From NCBI RefSeq assembly GCF_001613325.1, contig NZ_BDCD01000024.1:62001-126000 (forward strand): 64,000 nt of DNA, in the 5' to 3' direction. Below, in pieces: positions 10,457-18,507 of this stretch. The notes under the pieces were generated by a model that made no database searches, had not been told where the DNA came from, and worked only from the letters and a program-made list of their open reading frames with translations. Position numbers and translations under genes: made by a program. This DNA comes from Nocardia yamanashiensis NBRC 100130. GTDB lineage: Bacteria > Actinomycetota > Actinomycetes > Mycobacteriales > Mycobacteriaceae. Each line of letters starts with the position of its first letter. Within the stretch, counting starts at the first letter, position 1.

Positions 10457-12463
10457 TTACTCCGCCGCGACGGCCGTGGCCTCGCTCTTCTCGGCGAGCT
10501 TGCCGAAGTCGAGCTTGACCAGCTGGTCGGCGAGGTGGAAGTAGCGGTCGTCGTGGGTGATCACGATGATCGTCTTCCCGCGCGCCTTGAGATCGGTGAG
10601 GATCTCGCGGTAGAACACGTCGCGGAATTTGGGTTCCTGGTCGGCGGCCCATTCGTCGAAGAGCAGGATCGGGCGGTCTTCCAGCAGCGCGGTCAGCAGG
10701 GCGAGGCGCTTGCGCTGGCCCTGGGAGAGCGCGATGGTGGACAGCACGCCGTTCTCCACCGTCACCTTGTGGTCGATCTGCAACTCCCGCAGGTACTTTC
10801 GCACCTGCTCGTCGATGCCCGGCTCGAAGCCCAGGTAGTCCTCGAAGAGATGGAAGTCGGTGAACACCGCCGAGGTGTGCTGGCGGAACCACTCGATGTT
10901 CTGGTGATTGATCTGCTCGCCGTTGAGCGCCAGGAAACCGGTCTGCGGCACGTAGAGCCCGGTCAGCAGCTTGGCCAGGGTGGACTTGCCGCTGCCGTTG
11001 CCGCCGACGATGAAGGTGATCTGCCCCGGCTCGAAGGTGAGATCGATGGGGCCGAGCTCGAAACCGTGCTCCCCGTTCGCTTCCGGGGGCCGGCGATCCA
11101 TCGGCAGCGGACGGCCGTCGTGCCCACCGTGGTTGAAGAACCGATGCCCGTTGACATCCGGACCGGTCGCTCCCGGAGGACCGGCGGGACGCCGCCCCTT
11201 CGGATGCGGCGGCGGACCACCGGGACCGCCGTGGCCGGGACCACCCGGACCGGGGTGACCGCCGGGACCGGGATGGCCCGGGCGTCCGTCCGGACCTTCC
11301 TGTCCCGCAACGCCTTCCGGCCCGTCACCGGCCGCGAGCTGCGCCCGGGTAGCGGCCGGATGCAGACCCGCCCCACGCGGACCGCCGCCCATTCCGGGCG
11401 GACCGTCCGGCGGGCCACCCGGAATGGGCGGCACCGTCGACGGCGGTTCGAAGCGGTAGCTGTAGCCGGCGTTCACCAGCTCCAGCCGCGCCGAATCCAC
11501 CGGCGGCCGATCGTCGTACGGCAGGTTTTCCTCGTTGTGCATGGATTCCATGTCGAGGTTCATGGTCCGGATCTTGCTCAGCGCCACGTCGCCGCGCAGC
11601 AGGTCCGGAATCCGGTGCATGAAGTTCTGCATCGGCATCGACAGGAAGGTGGTGACCAGCACGTAGCCGACCATCACGCTCTGATCCAGCTCGAACCAGC
11701 GCGCGATCCCGAACAGGATGAGCGCCATGGTGCCCAGCTGCAGCAGCTGGCCGAAGCCCTGCCCGATCGAGAACTTGGAACCCGCCTCGACATTCTGGTC
11801 GCGCAGGCTGCCCGCGGTGCCGAGCAGGTGGCGGTCCATGAAGTCCCGCCGCCGGCCGCGGTGCAGCTTGAGTTCCTTGATGCCGAGCGTCACGGCCTGG
11901 TACGACCGCAGCAGCGAGTCCTCGTTCTCCCGCGCTTCCTTGTACAGCGTGCGAACGCGCTTGAGAATCACTTCCACGCAAGCGATTCCGAGCAGGGTGC
12001 CCGCGACGGTGACCGCGAAGACGGTCCCGGACACGATCACCAGGTACACGAAGCACCCGACGATGGTGGCCAGGTCGACGCAGATGCTCGGGATGGCGGT
12101 CGCGGCCTGCGACAGCGACCGCACATCCTCGGTGAGCGTGGCCATGAGCCGGTGCATGCCCAGCCGTTCCAGCTGCTCGAGCGGCGCCGACACGATGCTC
12201 GAGCTCAGATCCGACCGCAGCCGGTAGATCGCGTCCTGGGCCAGACGGATCAGCAACACCTGCGAGACCACGCCACTGACCAGGATGACCAGCGCCGTGA
12301 CGACGAAGGCTTGGACGGAGACGGGCGGGTGCGGCGGAGGTGACACGACACCGCGGATCAGTGTCACCAGGTAGGTGTTCGCCACGCCGGCAATGAGACC
12401 CGCGGCGACGACGGCGACGATCCGCACCCAGGAGATCGAGATGAGGAATCTGATGAGTTGCAT
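10457..12463 (-). CDS. Cyclic-peptide-type ABC exporter (fused permease/ATPase) with collagen-like insert
   Basis: 668 aa fused transmembrane domain (residues 10-285, about six helices) and ATPase. Walker A GGNGSGKST is at about 487-495, Walker B ILLFDEW at about 599-605, and the signature is LSQGQRKRL instead of LSGGQ, typical of the YojI/PvdE/SyrD exporter group. Between the start of the nucleotide-binding domain (ARLELVNAGYSYRF, about 325-338) and Walker A, residues 340-465 form a Pro/Gly-rich low-complexity stretch with GPGGHPGPGGPGHGG-like repeats, absent from usual family members. It is the last gene of a run desaturase, type III PKS, exporter (34 bp after the PKS), so it probably exports their product. 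Confidence 0.85.
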   Translation of the reverse strand: MQLIRFLISISWVRIVAVVAAGLIAGVANTYLVTLIRGVVSPPPHPPVSVQAFVVTALVILVSGVVSQVLLIRLAQDAIYRLRSDLSSSIVSAPLEQLERLGMHRLMATLTEDVRSLSQAATAIPSICVDLATIVGCFVYLVIVSGTVFAVTVAGTLLGIACVEVILKRVRTLYKEARENEDSLLRSYQAVTLGIKELKLHRGRRRDFMDRHLLGTAGSLRDQNVEAGSKFSIGQGFGQLLQLGTMALILFGIARWFELDQSVMVGYVLVTTFLSMPMQNFMHRIPDLLRGDVALSKIRTMNLDMESMHNEENLPYDDRPPVDSARLELVNAGYSYRFEPPSTVPPIPGGPPDGPPGMGGGPRGAGLHPAATRAQLAAGDGPEGVAGQEGPDGRPGHPGPGGHPGPGGPGHGGPGGPPPHPKGRRPAGPPGATGPDVNGHRFFNHGGHDGRPLPMDRRPPEANGEHGFELGPIDLTFEPGQITFIVGGNGSGKSTLAKLLTGLYVPQTGFLALNGEQINHQNIEWFRQHTSAVFTDFHLFEDYLGFEPGIDEQVRKYLRELQIDHKVTVENGVLSTIALSQGQRKRLALLTALLEDRPILLFDEWAADQEPKFRDVFYREILTDLKARGKTIIVITHDDRYFHLADQLVKLDFGKLAEKSEATAVAAE

Positions 12464-12497
12464 GATTGCTGCTCTCTGAAACGGCAGGTGTTCGCCG

Positions 12498-13697
12498 TTA
12501 CCGGCGGACGATGTCGAAGATCACGCCTTCGAGAGTCACACCCGGAGCGAAGGAGAAGGCCACGCCGGTCGAGATCGGCTTGTCGGTCTCCGCCTGGGCG
12601 ATCATCTGCTCCAGCACGAAGATCAGCGAGACGCTGAGCATATTGCCGTGCTTGGCCAGGATATCCCAGCTGGGGGCCGCCACATCGGGCGAAATCCCCA
12701 GCGAGGCAATGGACTGCTCGATGATCTTCGGCCCACCCGGGTGGATGGCCCACAGATCGACATCGCGCTTGGTCATGCCGTGCCGCTCCAGCACCTGCGT
12801 GACCACCGGGTTCACCCCGCGCAGAATGTACTGCGGCAGGTTCTCCGACAGATCGCAGGTGATGCCGTTGTCGTTGACGCCCAGGACGATTCCGTCCTCG
12901 GCGTCGTCGAACAGGTAGCTGAAGCTGTCCCGGATGACGACCTTGCCCGGGGCGAGGGGCTGCTGCACCCCGCCCGCACCGATGACCACCGCGCCGCAAC
13001 CGTCACCGAAGAGGCTGTGGATGATGACGTCATTGATGTTGTCGTCGAAAACCGCGTTCACCGAGCTCAATTCGAGGCAGATGACCAGCGACTTCTTGTC
13101 CGGGTTGGCGCGCACGTAGTCGGTGGCGGTGCGGATCGAGTTCATGGCCGCGGCGCAGCCCATGAAGTTCACGATCACGCGGTTCACCGCCGGCGACAGG
13201 CCGAGCTGCTTGACCACGGCCACGTCGACGCCCGGAGCGATGAAACCGGTGCTGGTGGCGAAGACCACCTGGCCGATATCGCTTGCCGGATCGGCGATTC
13301 CGGCGATGGCGCGCCGGGCCACGTCGACCGCCAGCGGGGTGGCGAGTTCCTTGAACAGCTGCATCCGCTCCCGGATGGTGCCCCGCTGCTTGGAGTAGGC
13401 GAGGAATTCGGGATCGACCGGATTGACCGCCAGGTGCCGGGTGTCAATCTTGGTTTTCTGGTACACCCGCGGAATTCGCGCGCGCTGGGTAGGATCAGAG
13501 AACAATTCCGCGACCTGAGCGGCGGCATCGGACTGATCGAAAACCTGTGTCGGCGAACCGGTTGCGACGCTTTCGATCACAGCGATGGTGGTCGGCGGCG
13601 CGGGCGGCAGCTGGGCCAGGTCGAAGGTCTCGCTCCCCGTCGTGTAGCGGGTTGCCGCGAAAGGCTGAGCGCCCCCCTCATCAATGGTGATAGACAC
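12498..13697 (-). CDS. Type III polyketide synthase (chalcone/stilbene synthase family)
   Basis: 399 aa homodimer-type ketosynthase using acyl-CoA starters and malonyl-CoA. The triad is visible: Cys181 in NFMGCAAAMN, His319 in LWAIHPGGPK and Asn352 in KHGNMLSVSL. The GFIAPGVD and FGDGCGAVVIG motifs also fit the family. Products of bacterial relatives are alkylpyrones, alkylresorcinols or naphthols; the starter cannot be predicted, but the desaturase gene 93 bp upstream suggests an unsaturated fatty acyl starter. Start GTG 13697 (VSITIDEGG) has GGGGAG eight bases upstream, so the longer frame to 13757 is unlikely. Confidence 0.92.
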   Translation of the reverse strand: MSITIDEGGAQPFAATRYTTGSETFDLAQLPPAPPTTIAVIESVATGSPTQVFDQSDAAAQVAELFSDPTQRARIPRVYQKTKIDTRHLAVNPVDPEFLAYSKQRGTIRERMQLFKELATPLAVDVARRAIAGIADPASDIGQVVFATSTGFIAPGVDVAVVKQLGLSPAVNRVIVNFMGCAAAMNSIRTATDYVRANPDKKSLVICLELSSVNAVFDDNINDVIIHSLFGDGCGAVVIGAGGVQQPLAPGKVVIRDSFSYLFDDAEDGIVLGVNDNGITCDLSENLPQYILRGVNPVVTQVLERHGMTKRDVDLWAIHPGGPKIIEQSIASLGISPDVAAPSWDILAKHGNMLSVSLIFVLEQMIAQAETDKPISTGVAFSFAPGVTLEGVIFDIVRR

Positions 13698-13790
13698 GAA
13701 CTTTCTCCCCTCGGATTTCAGTGCAATAGAAATTCGATCTTGGTGCGGTCGGCGCATGTTGACCGCACCCCGATCCTTCGGACCCGGTGT

Positions 13791-15254
13791 CTAGACCGTT
13801 CCGATCCCCGTGAAGCCCTGCACCGTGTAGACGACGCAAGTCTTCAGAGCAAGCGGCGAGAAATGCTCTCGCATGAAGCCCCAGTTCCGTTCCTTCGCAT
13901 CGTCGGAAGGAGCCAGGAGGTAGACCTTGACCTGCTTGGGCAGCCGGTCGGTGAAGAAACTCTTCGCGGGCAGCCACTCGACACCGAACTTCGCGGCCTC
14001 CTCGCGGACCACGTCCTCGCTGGCGATATTGGCGAAACCGCTTCTCTGGTAAGGCAATACGTGATGAGCGCGGTGCGAGCTCAGGCCGGCCGACAGGAAG
14101 CAGTCGACGTAGCGGTTGCCGACCACCTTCAGGTCGTACGCCTGCTCCAACTGGTTGATACCCCAGTCCTCGGTATTCGTTTCGATCTCCTCGGTATCCA
14201 TCTCGAAGTCGTGCGAAGCCACGACCAGGAAGGTGGAGATCCACAGGCTGATCACGAACTGCAGCACCCAGGCCCAGATATCGCCCATCACCAGGAACAG
14301 CACGAACTCGCCCACCAGCAGGAAGCGCACGCCGAAGGAACCGATGAAGTGCGGCAGCGCGCCCTTCCAGGTGCCGTACATGTCCTTCACGCCCACCTTG
14401 CGGGTGAGCCGGCAGACATCCAGCAGGCGCATGATCATGCCGGTCATGGTGTGACCGAACTTGTGCGCGGTGTGGATCGGGATCCGGAACAACCGGGGGA
14501 TCCGCACCATCATGGTGAAGACGTTCTTCTTGATGTCGACTTCGCTCTGCGTGTGCGGGTGGTGCAGCAGCGCGTGCCCGTCCGCGGTCACGAAAGACAA
14601 AGCGACATAGTTCAAGTCGAACGCGTTGACGCAGATCTTGTTCCAGCCCTTCTGGGCTCGATGGATCGCGTAGTGGCCGAAGCCGGCCAGCGAGGAGCGC
14701 AGCAGCACCATCGCGATCACGAAGACCGGCAACGGCATCCAGTCGCGCTCGAACAGCCGCAGGCCCTGCACCGCGAAGTACAGCACCGCCAGGATCGCGA
14801 CCGTGATGTTGAAGTAGGTGTCCATCCGCTTGATGCGGGCGGCCAGCTCCGGCTCCTTGAGCCGGGCCTTCACCTTGTGCAGCAGGTCTTCCTTGTTGCC
14901 GAAGTTGTACTTGGGGGTGTCGCGCCAGGAGTCGAAACCCTCGTTGAAAAGGAAGTCGGGAGCATTGGCCTTGGGATGGATATCTTCGGGCAGCGCATCA
15001 CGATTCAGCGCGTACCGCTCGATCATCCGGCCGATGGCTTCCGGATTCTTGTGATAAGAACCGATGATCGAAGTGATGTCACGGTTCTTGGTGCGGCCGA
15101 TGAAGAACTCGCCGCCGGGATGCTTGGAAATCCAGTCGTTGAGGTCGTAGGCTTTGCCGTTGTAGACCCACACGTTGGTGAGCGGCGGCGGGCCGTCGAG
15201 AGGCGGGCGCTGGAAATCCCGCTCCTCCACCTCCGGCCGTTCGTCCGTCGTCAT
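13791..15254 (-). CDS. Cytochrome b5-fused fatty acid desaturase
   Basis: 487 aa membrane enzyme. The N-terminal cytochrome-b5-like domain (about 28-90) has the heme motif HPGG (His45) and a second candidate ligand His68 in SYHKN. The desaturase part has several hydrophobic segments and three histidine boxes: HYAIH (194-198), HALLHHPH (227-234) and HRAHH (394-398). Fusion of b5 to a desaturase is typical of front-end or sphingolipid-type desaturases and unusual in actinobacteria; the first and third boxes deviate from textbook spacing. The start ATG 15254 has TGGAGG upstream. It heads the operon with the PKS and exporter genes; a TATACA -10-like element lies at 15302-15297 on this strand. Confidence 0.88.
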   Translation of the reverse strand: MTTDERPEVEERDFQRPPLDGPPPLTNVWVYNGKAYDLNDWISKHPGGEFFIGRTKNRDITSIIGSYHKNPEAIGRMIERYALNRDALPEDIHPKANAPDFLFNEGFDSWRDTPKYNFGNKEDLLHKVKARLKEPELAARIKRMDTYFNITVAILAVLYFAVQGLRLFERDWMPLPVFVIAMVLLRSSLAGFGHYAIHRAQKGWNKICVNAFDLNYVALSFVTADGHALLHHPHTQSEVDIKKNVFTMMVRIPRLFRIPIHTAHKFGHTMTGMIMRLLDVCRLTRKVGVKDMYGTWKGALPHFIGSFGVRFLLVGEFVLFLVMGDIWAWVLQFVISLWISTFLVVASHDFEMDTEEIETNTEDWGINQLEQAYDLKVVGNRYVDCFLSAGLSSHRAHHVLPYQRSGFANIASEDVVREEAAKFGVEWLPAKSFFTDRLPKQVKVYLLAPSDDAKERNWGFMREHFSPLALKTCVVYTVQGFTGIGTV

Positions 15255-15445
15255 GATGTTCCTCCACACGCACTTACACAGTTCGAGCGTTCCGACTGTA
15301 TAGTCGTTGCCCCACCTTGCATTTCACTGAACAATCTCTTAAACCACCAGCGGCGTCAGTCCGGGCGTCCGTCGTGGTGACGGACCTGCCTGCTCACAGC
15401 GCGTCGTACAGGTGATGACGACTTCATCGTGAACCCCCGGGCAAA

Positions 15446-15469
15446 GTGTTTCGACGGCGGCCGAAACAC
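15446..15469. promoter_or_regulatory. Inverted repeat in the gene-free stretch upstream of the desaturase operon
   Basis: GTGTTTCG (15446-15453) and CGAAACAC (15462-15469) are perfect 8-bp arms around an 8-bp spacer, shaped like a dimeric regulator operator. They lie in the 282-bp gene-free stretch between the desaturase start and the lipoprotein terminator. A second, weaker repeat (GGACCC ... GGGTCC) is near 15488-15508. No coding frame in 15255-15536 looks real. Confidence 0.45.
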
Positions 15470-15536
15470 GCTGGCTTCCAACACATTGGACCCCTAAGCA
15501 TGCGGGTCCGAGTCACGCTTTGTCCGAAAAACGAAA

Positions 15537-15596
15537 GCCGATCCGGTCAAGCGGGGGCGACAGTGGCTGCCGCCGCTCCGCTCCGCCCGGATCGGC
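15537..15596 (-). terminator. Hairpin downstream of the lipoprotein gene
   Basis: GCCGATCCGG (15537-15546) pairs perfectly with CCGGATCGGC (15587-15596) across a 40-nt GC-rich loop. On the minus strand it follows the lipoprotein stop by about 40 bp and is followed by TTTCGTTTTTCG, which fits an intrinsic terminator. Confidence 0.6.
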
Positions 15597-15638
15597 TCCG
15601 CACTATTCGACGAGCTCCGGCCTAGCCTGGCGCGCTGA

Positions 15639-16466
15639 TCAGCTGCCGGGCTTGGTCACGGTGACCGGCTTGCCCCAGTCGGACAGGGTCACGGTGACGG
15701 TGCCGTTGTCCTTCTTGATGACGGCCTGCACCAGGTTCGGGCCGGTGCCGGGCGACGCGGCGGTCGACGGCAGGGTGGTCGCGGTGCCCGACGGCGGGGC
15801 GACGTCCTTGATCCAGACGGTGATCGGCAGGGTGCCGCCGCCGTCACCGAGCTTCGGCACGACCGGGTCGATGACCGAGGCGTCGATGGTGCCGGAGACC
15901 TTCACCGCGTCCACGCCGTTGACCTTCTCACGGGCCTCGGTCTTCGGGTTCTGGATCTTGGCGATCACGTTCGCCAGGCCCTTGTCCTTGTCCAGGATGA
16001 TGCCCGGATCGTAAACCTGTTCGGCCGGACCGACCTTGGAGTACGCCGAGCCGTCGCCGGCGTACAGGGTCTTGTCCACGACCAGGAACTTGGTGGAGGT
16101 GTACTCGGCCTCCGGCTTCAGCTTCACCTCGGCCTCGCCGATCGCCTGCCCGGCGCCCTGCGGCTGGTTGGTGACATCGGCCTTGACGCTCTTCACAGGG
16201 AGGGTCGACAGGTCCTTGGCGGTCAGGGCCAGGTGCACCGCCTGCAGGGTCTGCGTGGTGCGAGCCGATTCCTGGACGATCTGCGCGCCCTCGGGCAGCG
16301 GCGTATTGGCGGCCACCGAGGAAGAGGTGGAGCCGCCCTTGTCGTCATCGGACGAGCAACCCGCGACGAACCCGACGAGCAGGCCGGCGGCGAGGACGGC
16401 GGCGGCACCGCGACGGCGCAGCCGTCGACCGGTCGAAGTGTTTCCTTGGGATATCACGTCATTCAT
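15639..16466 (-). CDS. LppX/LprA/LprG-type lipoprotein
   Basis: 275 aa. The N-terminus has a basic stretch (RRLRRRG), a hydrophobic segment and lipobox VAGC with the lipidated Cys at residue 37, then a short Asp/Ser-rich linker. The body matches the mycobacterial LppX_LprAFG fold, which binds and carries lipids (triacylglycerides, lipoarabinomannan, phthiocerol lipids) between inner membrane and cell wall: TKFLVVDKTLYAGDGSAYSKVG, VYDPGIILDKDKGLANVI, and a C-terminal LSDWGKPVTV strand. The partner exporter usual beside lprG (the P55-type MFS) is absent. It is expected at the outer face of the membrane. The start is ATG 16466; a 22-bp palindrome lies about 35 bp upstream. Confidence 0.85.
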   Translation of the reverse strand: MNDVISQGNTSTGRRLRRRGAAAVLAAGLLVGFVAGCSSDDDKGGSTSSSVAANTPLPEGAQIVQESARTTQTLQAVHLALTAKDLSTLPVKSVKADVTNQPQGAGQAIGEAEVKLKPEAEYTSTKFLVVDKTLYAGDGSAYSKVGPAEQVYDPGIILDKDKGLANVIAKIQNPKTEAREKVNGVDAVKVSGTIDASVIDPVVPKLGDGGGTLPITVWIKDVAPPSGTATTLPSTAASPGTGPNLVQAVIKKDNGTVTVTLSDWGKPVTVTKPGS

Positions 16467-16498
16467 CTACAACCCCCGAAGAGTCAGATCATGTTCGT

Positions 16499-16520
16499 AC
16501 GGGCAGCGGCCGCTGCCCGT
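16499..16520. promoter_or_regulatory. 22-bp perfect palindrome upstream of the lipoprotein gene
   Basis: The half ACGGGCAGCGG is followed immediately by its exact reverse complement, with no spacer. It lies 33-54 bp upstream of the lipoprotein ATG. This could be an operator or a hairpin in the leader. The rest of the gene-free stretch 16521-16848 shows no supported gene. Confidence 0.45.
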
Positions 16521-16848
16521 CGTAGTATGCAGTACTTCGTACGTGCACGCGTAGATCGCCCGATATTCCGGCATCCGCGCAGCACCGTCGTGCAATGCGC
16601 CGAAACCCGAACCCGCGGTCTCGCACGGCATTACGTTTCCTGGATCGGGCGCGTCGGGCAACTCATTAACAACATCGGCTGCGCGCCGGGCGTGGATGGG
16701 CGTGTTGAAGGTGTTCGGACGCACAGCATCCGGGGAGTGTTCGGATGGCATCCGAATGGCAATCGATCTTAGGCAGATAGATTCCGCCTAGATCAACCTA
16801 TGTGTGAACTCTCATTACCGTCCCGCAACATTCTCGCTAACAAACCGC

Positions 16849-18363
16849 TCATTTACCGCGCACCAAACCGGTCTCGAAAGTCCGGAGCTCCTGCGGCGCC
16901 AGCAGGCTCCAGGCCTCGCAGCGGAGCTTTCCGGGCCGCTTCACCCCGCTCGCCCGCAGCGCCGTATGCGTGGCGTGCGCGATCCGCGCCCCGGCCGCCG
17001 CCGTCGGCTCGTATTCGGTCACCTGCCACTCGCCGTCGGCGTCGAGCACCTCGACGCCGCACCCCGCCGGACCGAACCAGCCCTGCACGATCCGGCTGTC
17101 CGGATCCTTCCGCCGGCTGATCATCCAGACCACGGTGTTCGCGAAGGGTTGCAGGACGGGTAGATCCGCGGCCAGGGATTCGAACAGCGGGTACAGGAGG
17201 TTGTCCAGCTCGGCCCAGCTATGGGCCTTGGGCGGCGGAAGTATCGCCTCGGCGATCGCGGCGGCCAACCGGTCGTCCAGTTCGTCCGGCGAGATCAGCC
17301 AGGATCGGTCGGAGGCCCAGTTGTCGGGCCGTTCGTAATCGGTGTCCGTGTACTCCGGGTAGCGTTCGACGTCCCAATGCCGCTGTACCGCACCGGGTTC
17401 TGTCGGTCTGAGTTCGAGCCTCAACCACGAGTAGGTCAGGTCGGACGGGCGGGAAAGCGTTACGGTGACCGTCGGCCGCCGCCAGCTCGCCCAAGCATCG
17501 GGGCCGCCGACCAGTGTCGGGACGCCTAACAGGCGAACGCATTCGGTGAGTGCGGCCAGATAGGTCGCGGTGTTCACCCCGGTGACCGGCTGCAGTGTGA
17601 GGACCACCCGGTCGAAACCACCGAAGCTGATCCAGTGTCCGGATCGGGCGCCCGGCGTTCGTTCGGCGATCAGGGACAGCTCTGCGGAGGGGCACTCCGC
17701 CACGGCGATGCGCACATTGGGTATGCCCCAGCGGAACTTCGGCGTCGCCGCGTCGACCGGCCAGCCGGTCGCACCGACGATGCGGACCGCGTCCTCGCGC
17801 AGCCAGTCGCCCGGATCGGCTTCGATCAGCGACGGTATCGCGTCCAGGAACGCTGTCTCGTCGTTGGGCTCGGCGGTCGGTTGCCGGAGGATCGACGATC
17901 GCCCAGCAGGCGCGTGCGTGACCGGGGGCTCCAAATGCAGTAACAGCGCTCCGGTCGCGAAACTCAAGCTCACGGTCACCGCGGGGAGAATCCAATACCA
18001 ATGGATCGCACCGGTCGCCGATCCGGCCGGTGGCCCGAAACTCGTGCGCAGCAGGGCATTCAATTCGTCGAAGGTATCGAGCAATGCGGAGCGGTCGGGG
18101 TGCTTGCCGTACTGCGACAAGTCGACGAGGAGCCACTCGAGACGGTCGTTGTCCGGATCGACCAGTGCCGCGGCCGCGTTGGGCCGGTCCGGTCCGGCAT
18201 CGATCGAGAGGCCGTTGCCGGGGCGAACGGTCACGGGCGCTTCCCAGCCGACCCGTTCGGCGAAACGCGCAGCGTCCGCCGTGTCCCAAGTCCAATCGAA
18301 ATGCGCTGCGGCGTCTGTGATCGCCATCGCGCCGGGCAGGTCGACCCGCTTTCGCTTCCCCAC
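16849..18363 (-). CDS. DUF6301-like Nocardia protein, copy A
   Basis: 504 aa, no signal peptide, function unknown. Three modules can be seen: an N-terminal FDWTWDTADAARFAERVGWEAP unit, a central unit with DWLREDAVRIVGATGW and ECVRLLGVPTLVGG, and a C-terminal unit with LDNLLYPLFESLAADLPVLQ and QGWFGPAGCGVEV. The central unit, with WRRPTVTVTLSRPSDL, is clearly related to the protein encoded at 20056-21510, so these are paralogues. Modules of this kind resemble DUF6301 and possibly secretion-chaperone-like (TY-Chap) domains; that is tentative. GTG 18363 has GAGGGGAGAACT upstream and is preferred; ATG 18411 is the longer alternative with no clear ribosome-binding site. Confidence 0.7.
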   Translation of the reverse strand: MGKRKRVDLPGAMAITDAAAHFDWTWDTADAARFAERVGWEAPVTVRPGNGLSIDAGPDRPNAAAALVDPDNDRLEWLLVDLSQYGKHPDRSALLDTFDELNALLRTSFGPPAGSATGAIHWYWILPAVTVSLSFATGALLLHLEPPVTHAPAGRSSILRQPTAEPNDETAFLDAIPSLIEADPGDWLREDAVRIVGATGWPVDAATPKFRWGIPNVRIAVAECPSAELSLIAERTPGARSGHWISFGGFDRVVLTLQPVTGVNTATYLAALTECVRLLGVPTLVGGPDAWASWRRPTVTVTLSRPSDLTYSWLRLELRPTEPGAVQRHWDVERYPEYTDTDYERPDNWASDRSWLISPDELDDRLAAAIAEAILPPPKAHSWAELDNLLYPLFESLAADLPVLQPFANTVVWMISRRKDPDSRIVQGWFGPAGCGVEVLDADGEWQVTEYEPTAAAGARIAHATHTALRASGVKRPGKLRCEAWSLLAPQELRTFETGLVRGK

Positions 18364-18435
18364 AGTTCTCCCCTCGGGCTCGGCGGTGACGGTAGTGCCC
18401 TGCACCGACATCCGGAATCGGTCGGTGCATAGGTA

Positions 18436-18496
18436 TTGACCGTCGCTGGGGGTGGGATCATTATGAACATACGTTCATGAACATGCGTTCATAATG
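18436..18496 (+). promoter_or_regulatory. Promoter with duplicated TetR-type operator for the methyltransferase/TetR operon
   Basis: TTGACC (18436-18441), 17 bp, CATTAT (18459-18464) forms a plausible housekeeping promoter. Overlapping its -10 and start region are two near-identical 16-bp palindromes, ATGAACATACGTTCAT (18463-18478) and ATGAACATGCGTTCAT (18477-18492), sharing two bases. Flanking CATT and AATG extend the symmetry to 38 bp (18459-18496). The likely ligand is the TetR protein encoded at 19341. Confidence 0.75.
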
Positions 18497-18507
18497 AAGG
18501 GATCGTG

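Noticed and set aside
12648..15380. 910-codon open frame on the plus strand opposite the PKS and desaturase genes.
   Set aside because: It is a high-GC antisense frame; the product is His/Gln/Arg-rich without domains, while both minus-strand genes have intact catalytic motifs and ribosome-binding sites.
16521..16848. A 94-codon minus-strand frame in the gap at 16467-16751.
   Set aside because: It overlaps the 22-bp palindrome and the lipoprotein promoter region, lacks a ribosome-binding site and has no family features.
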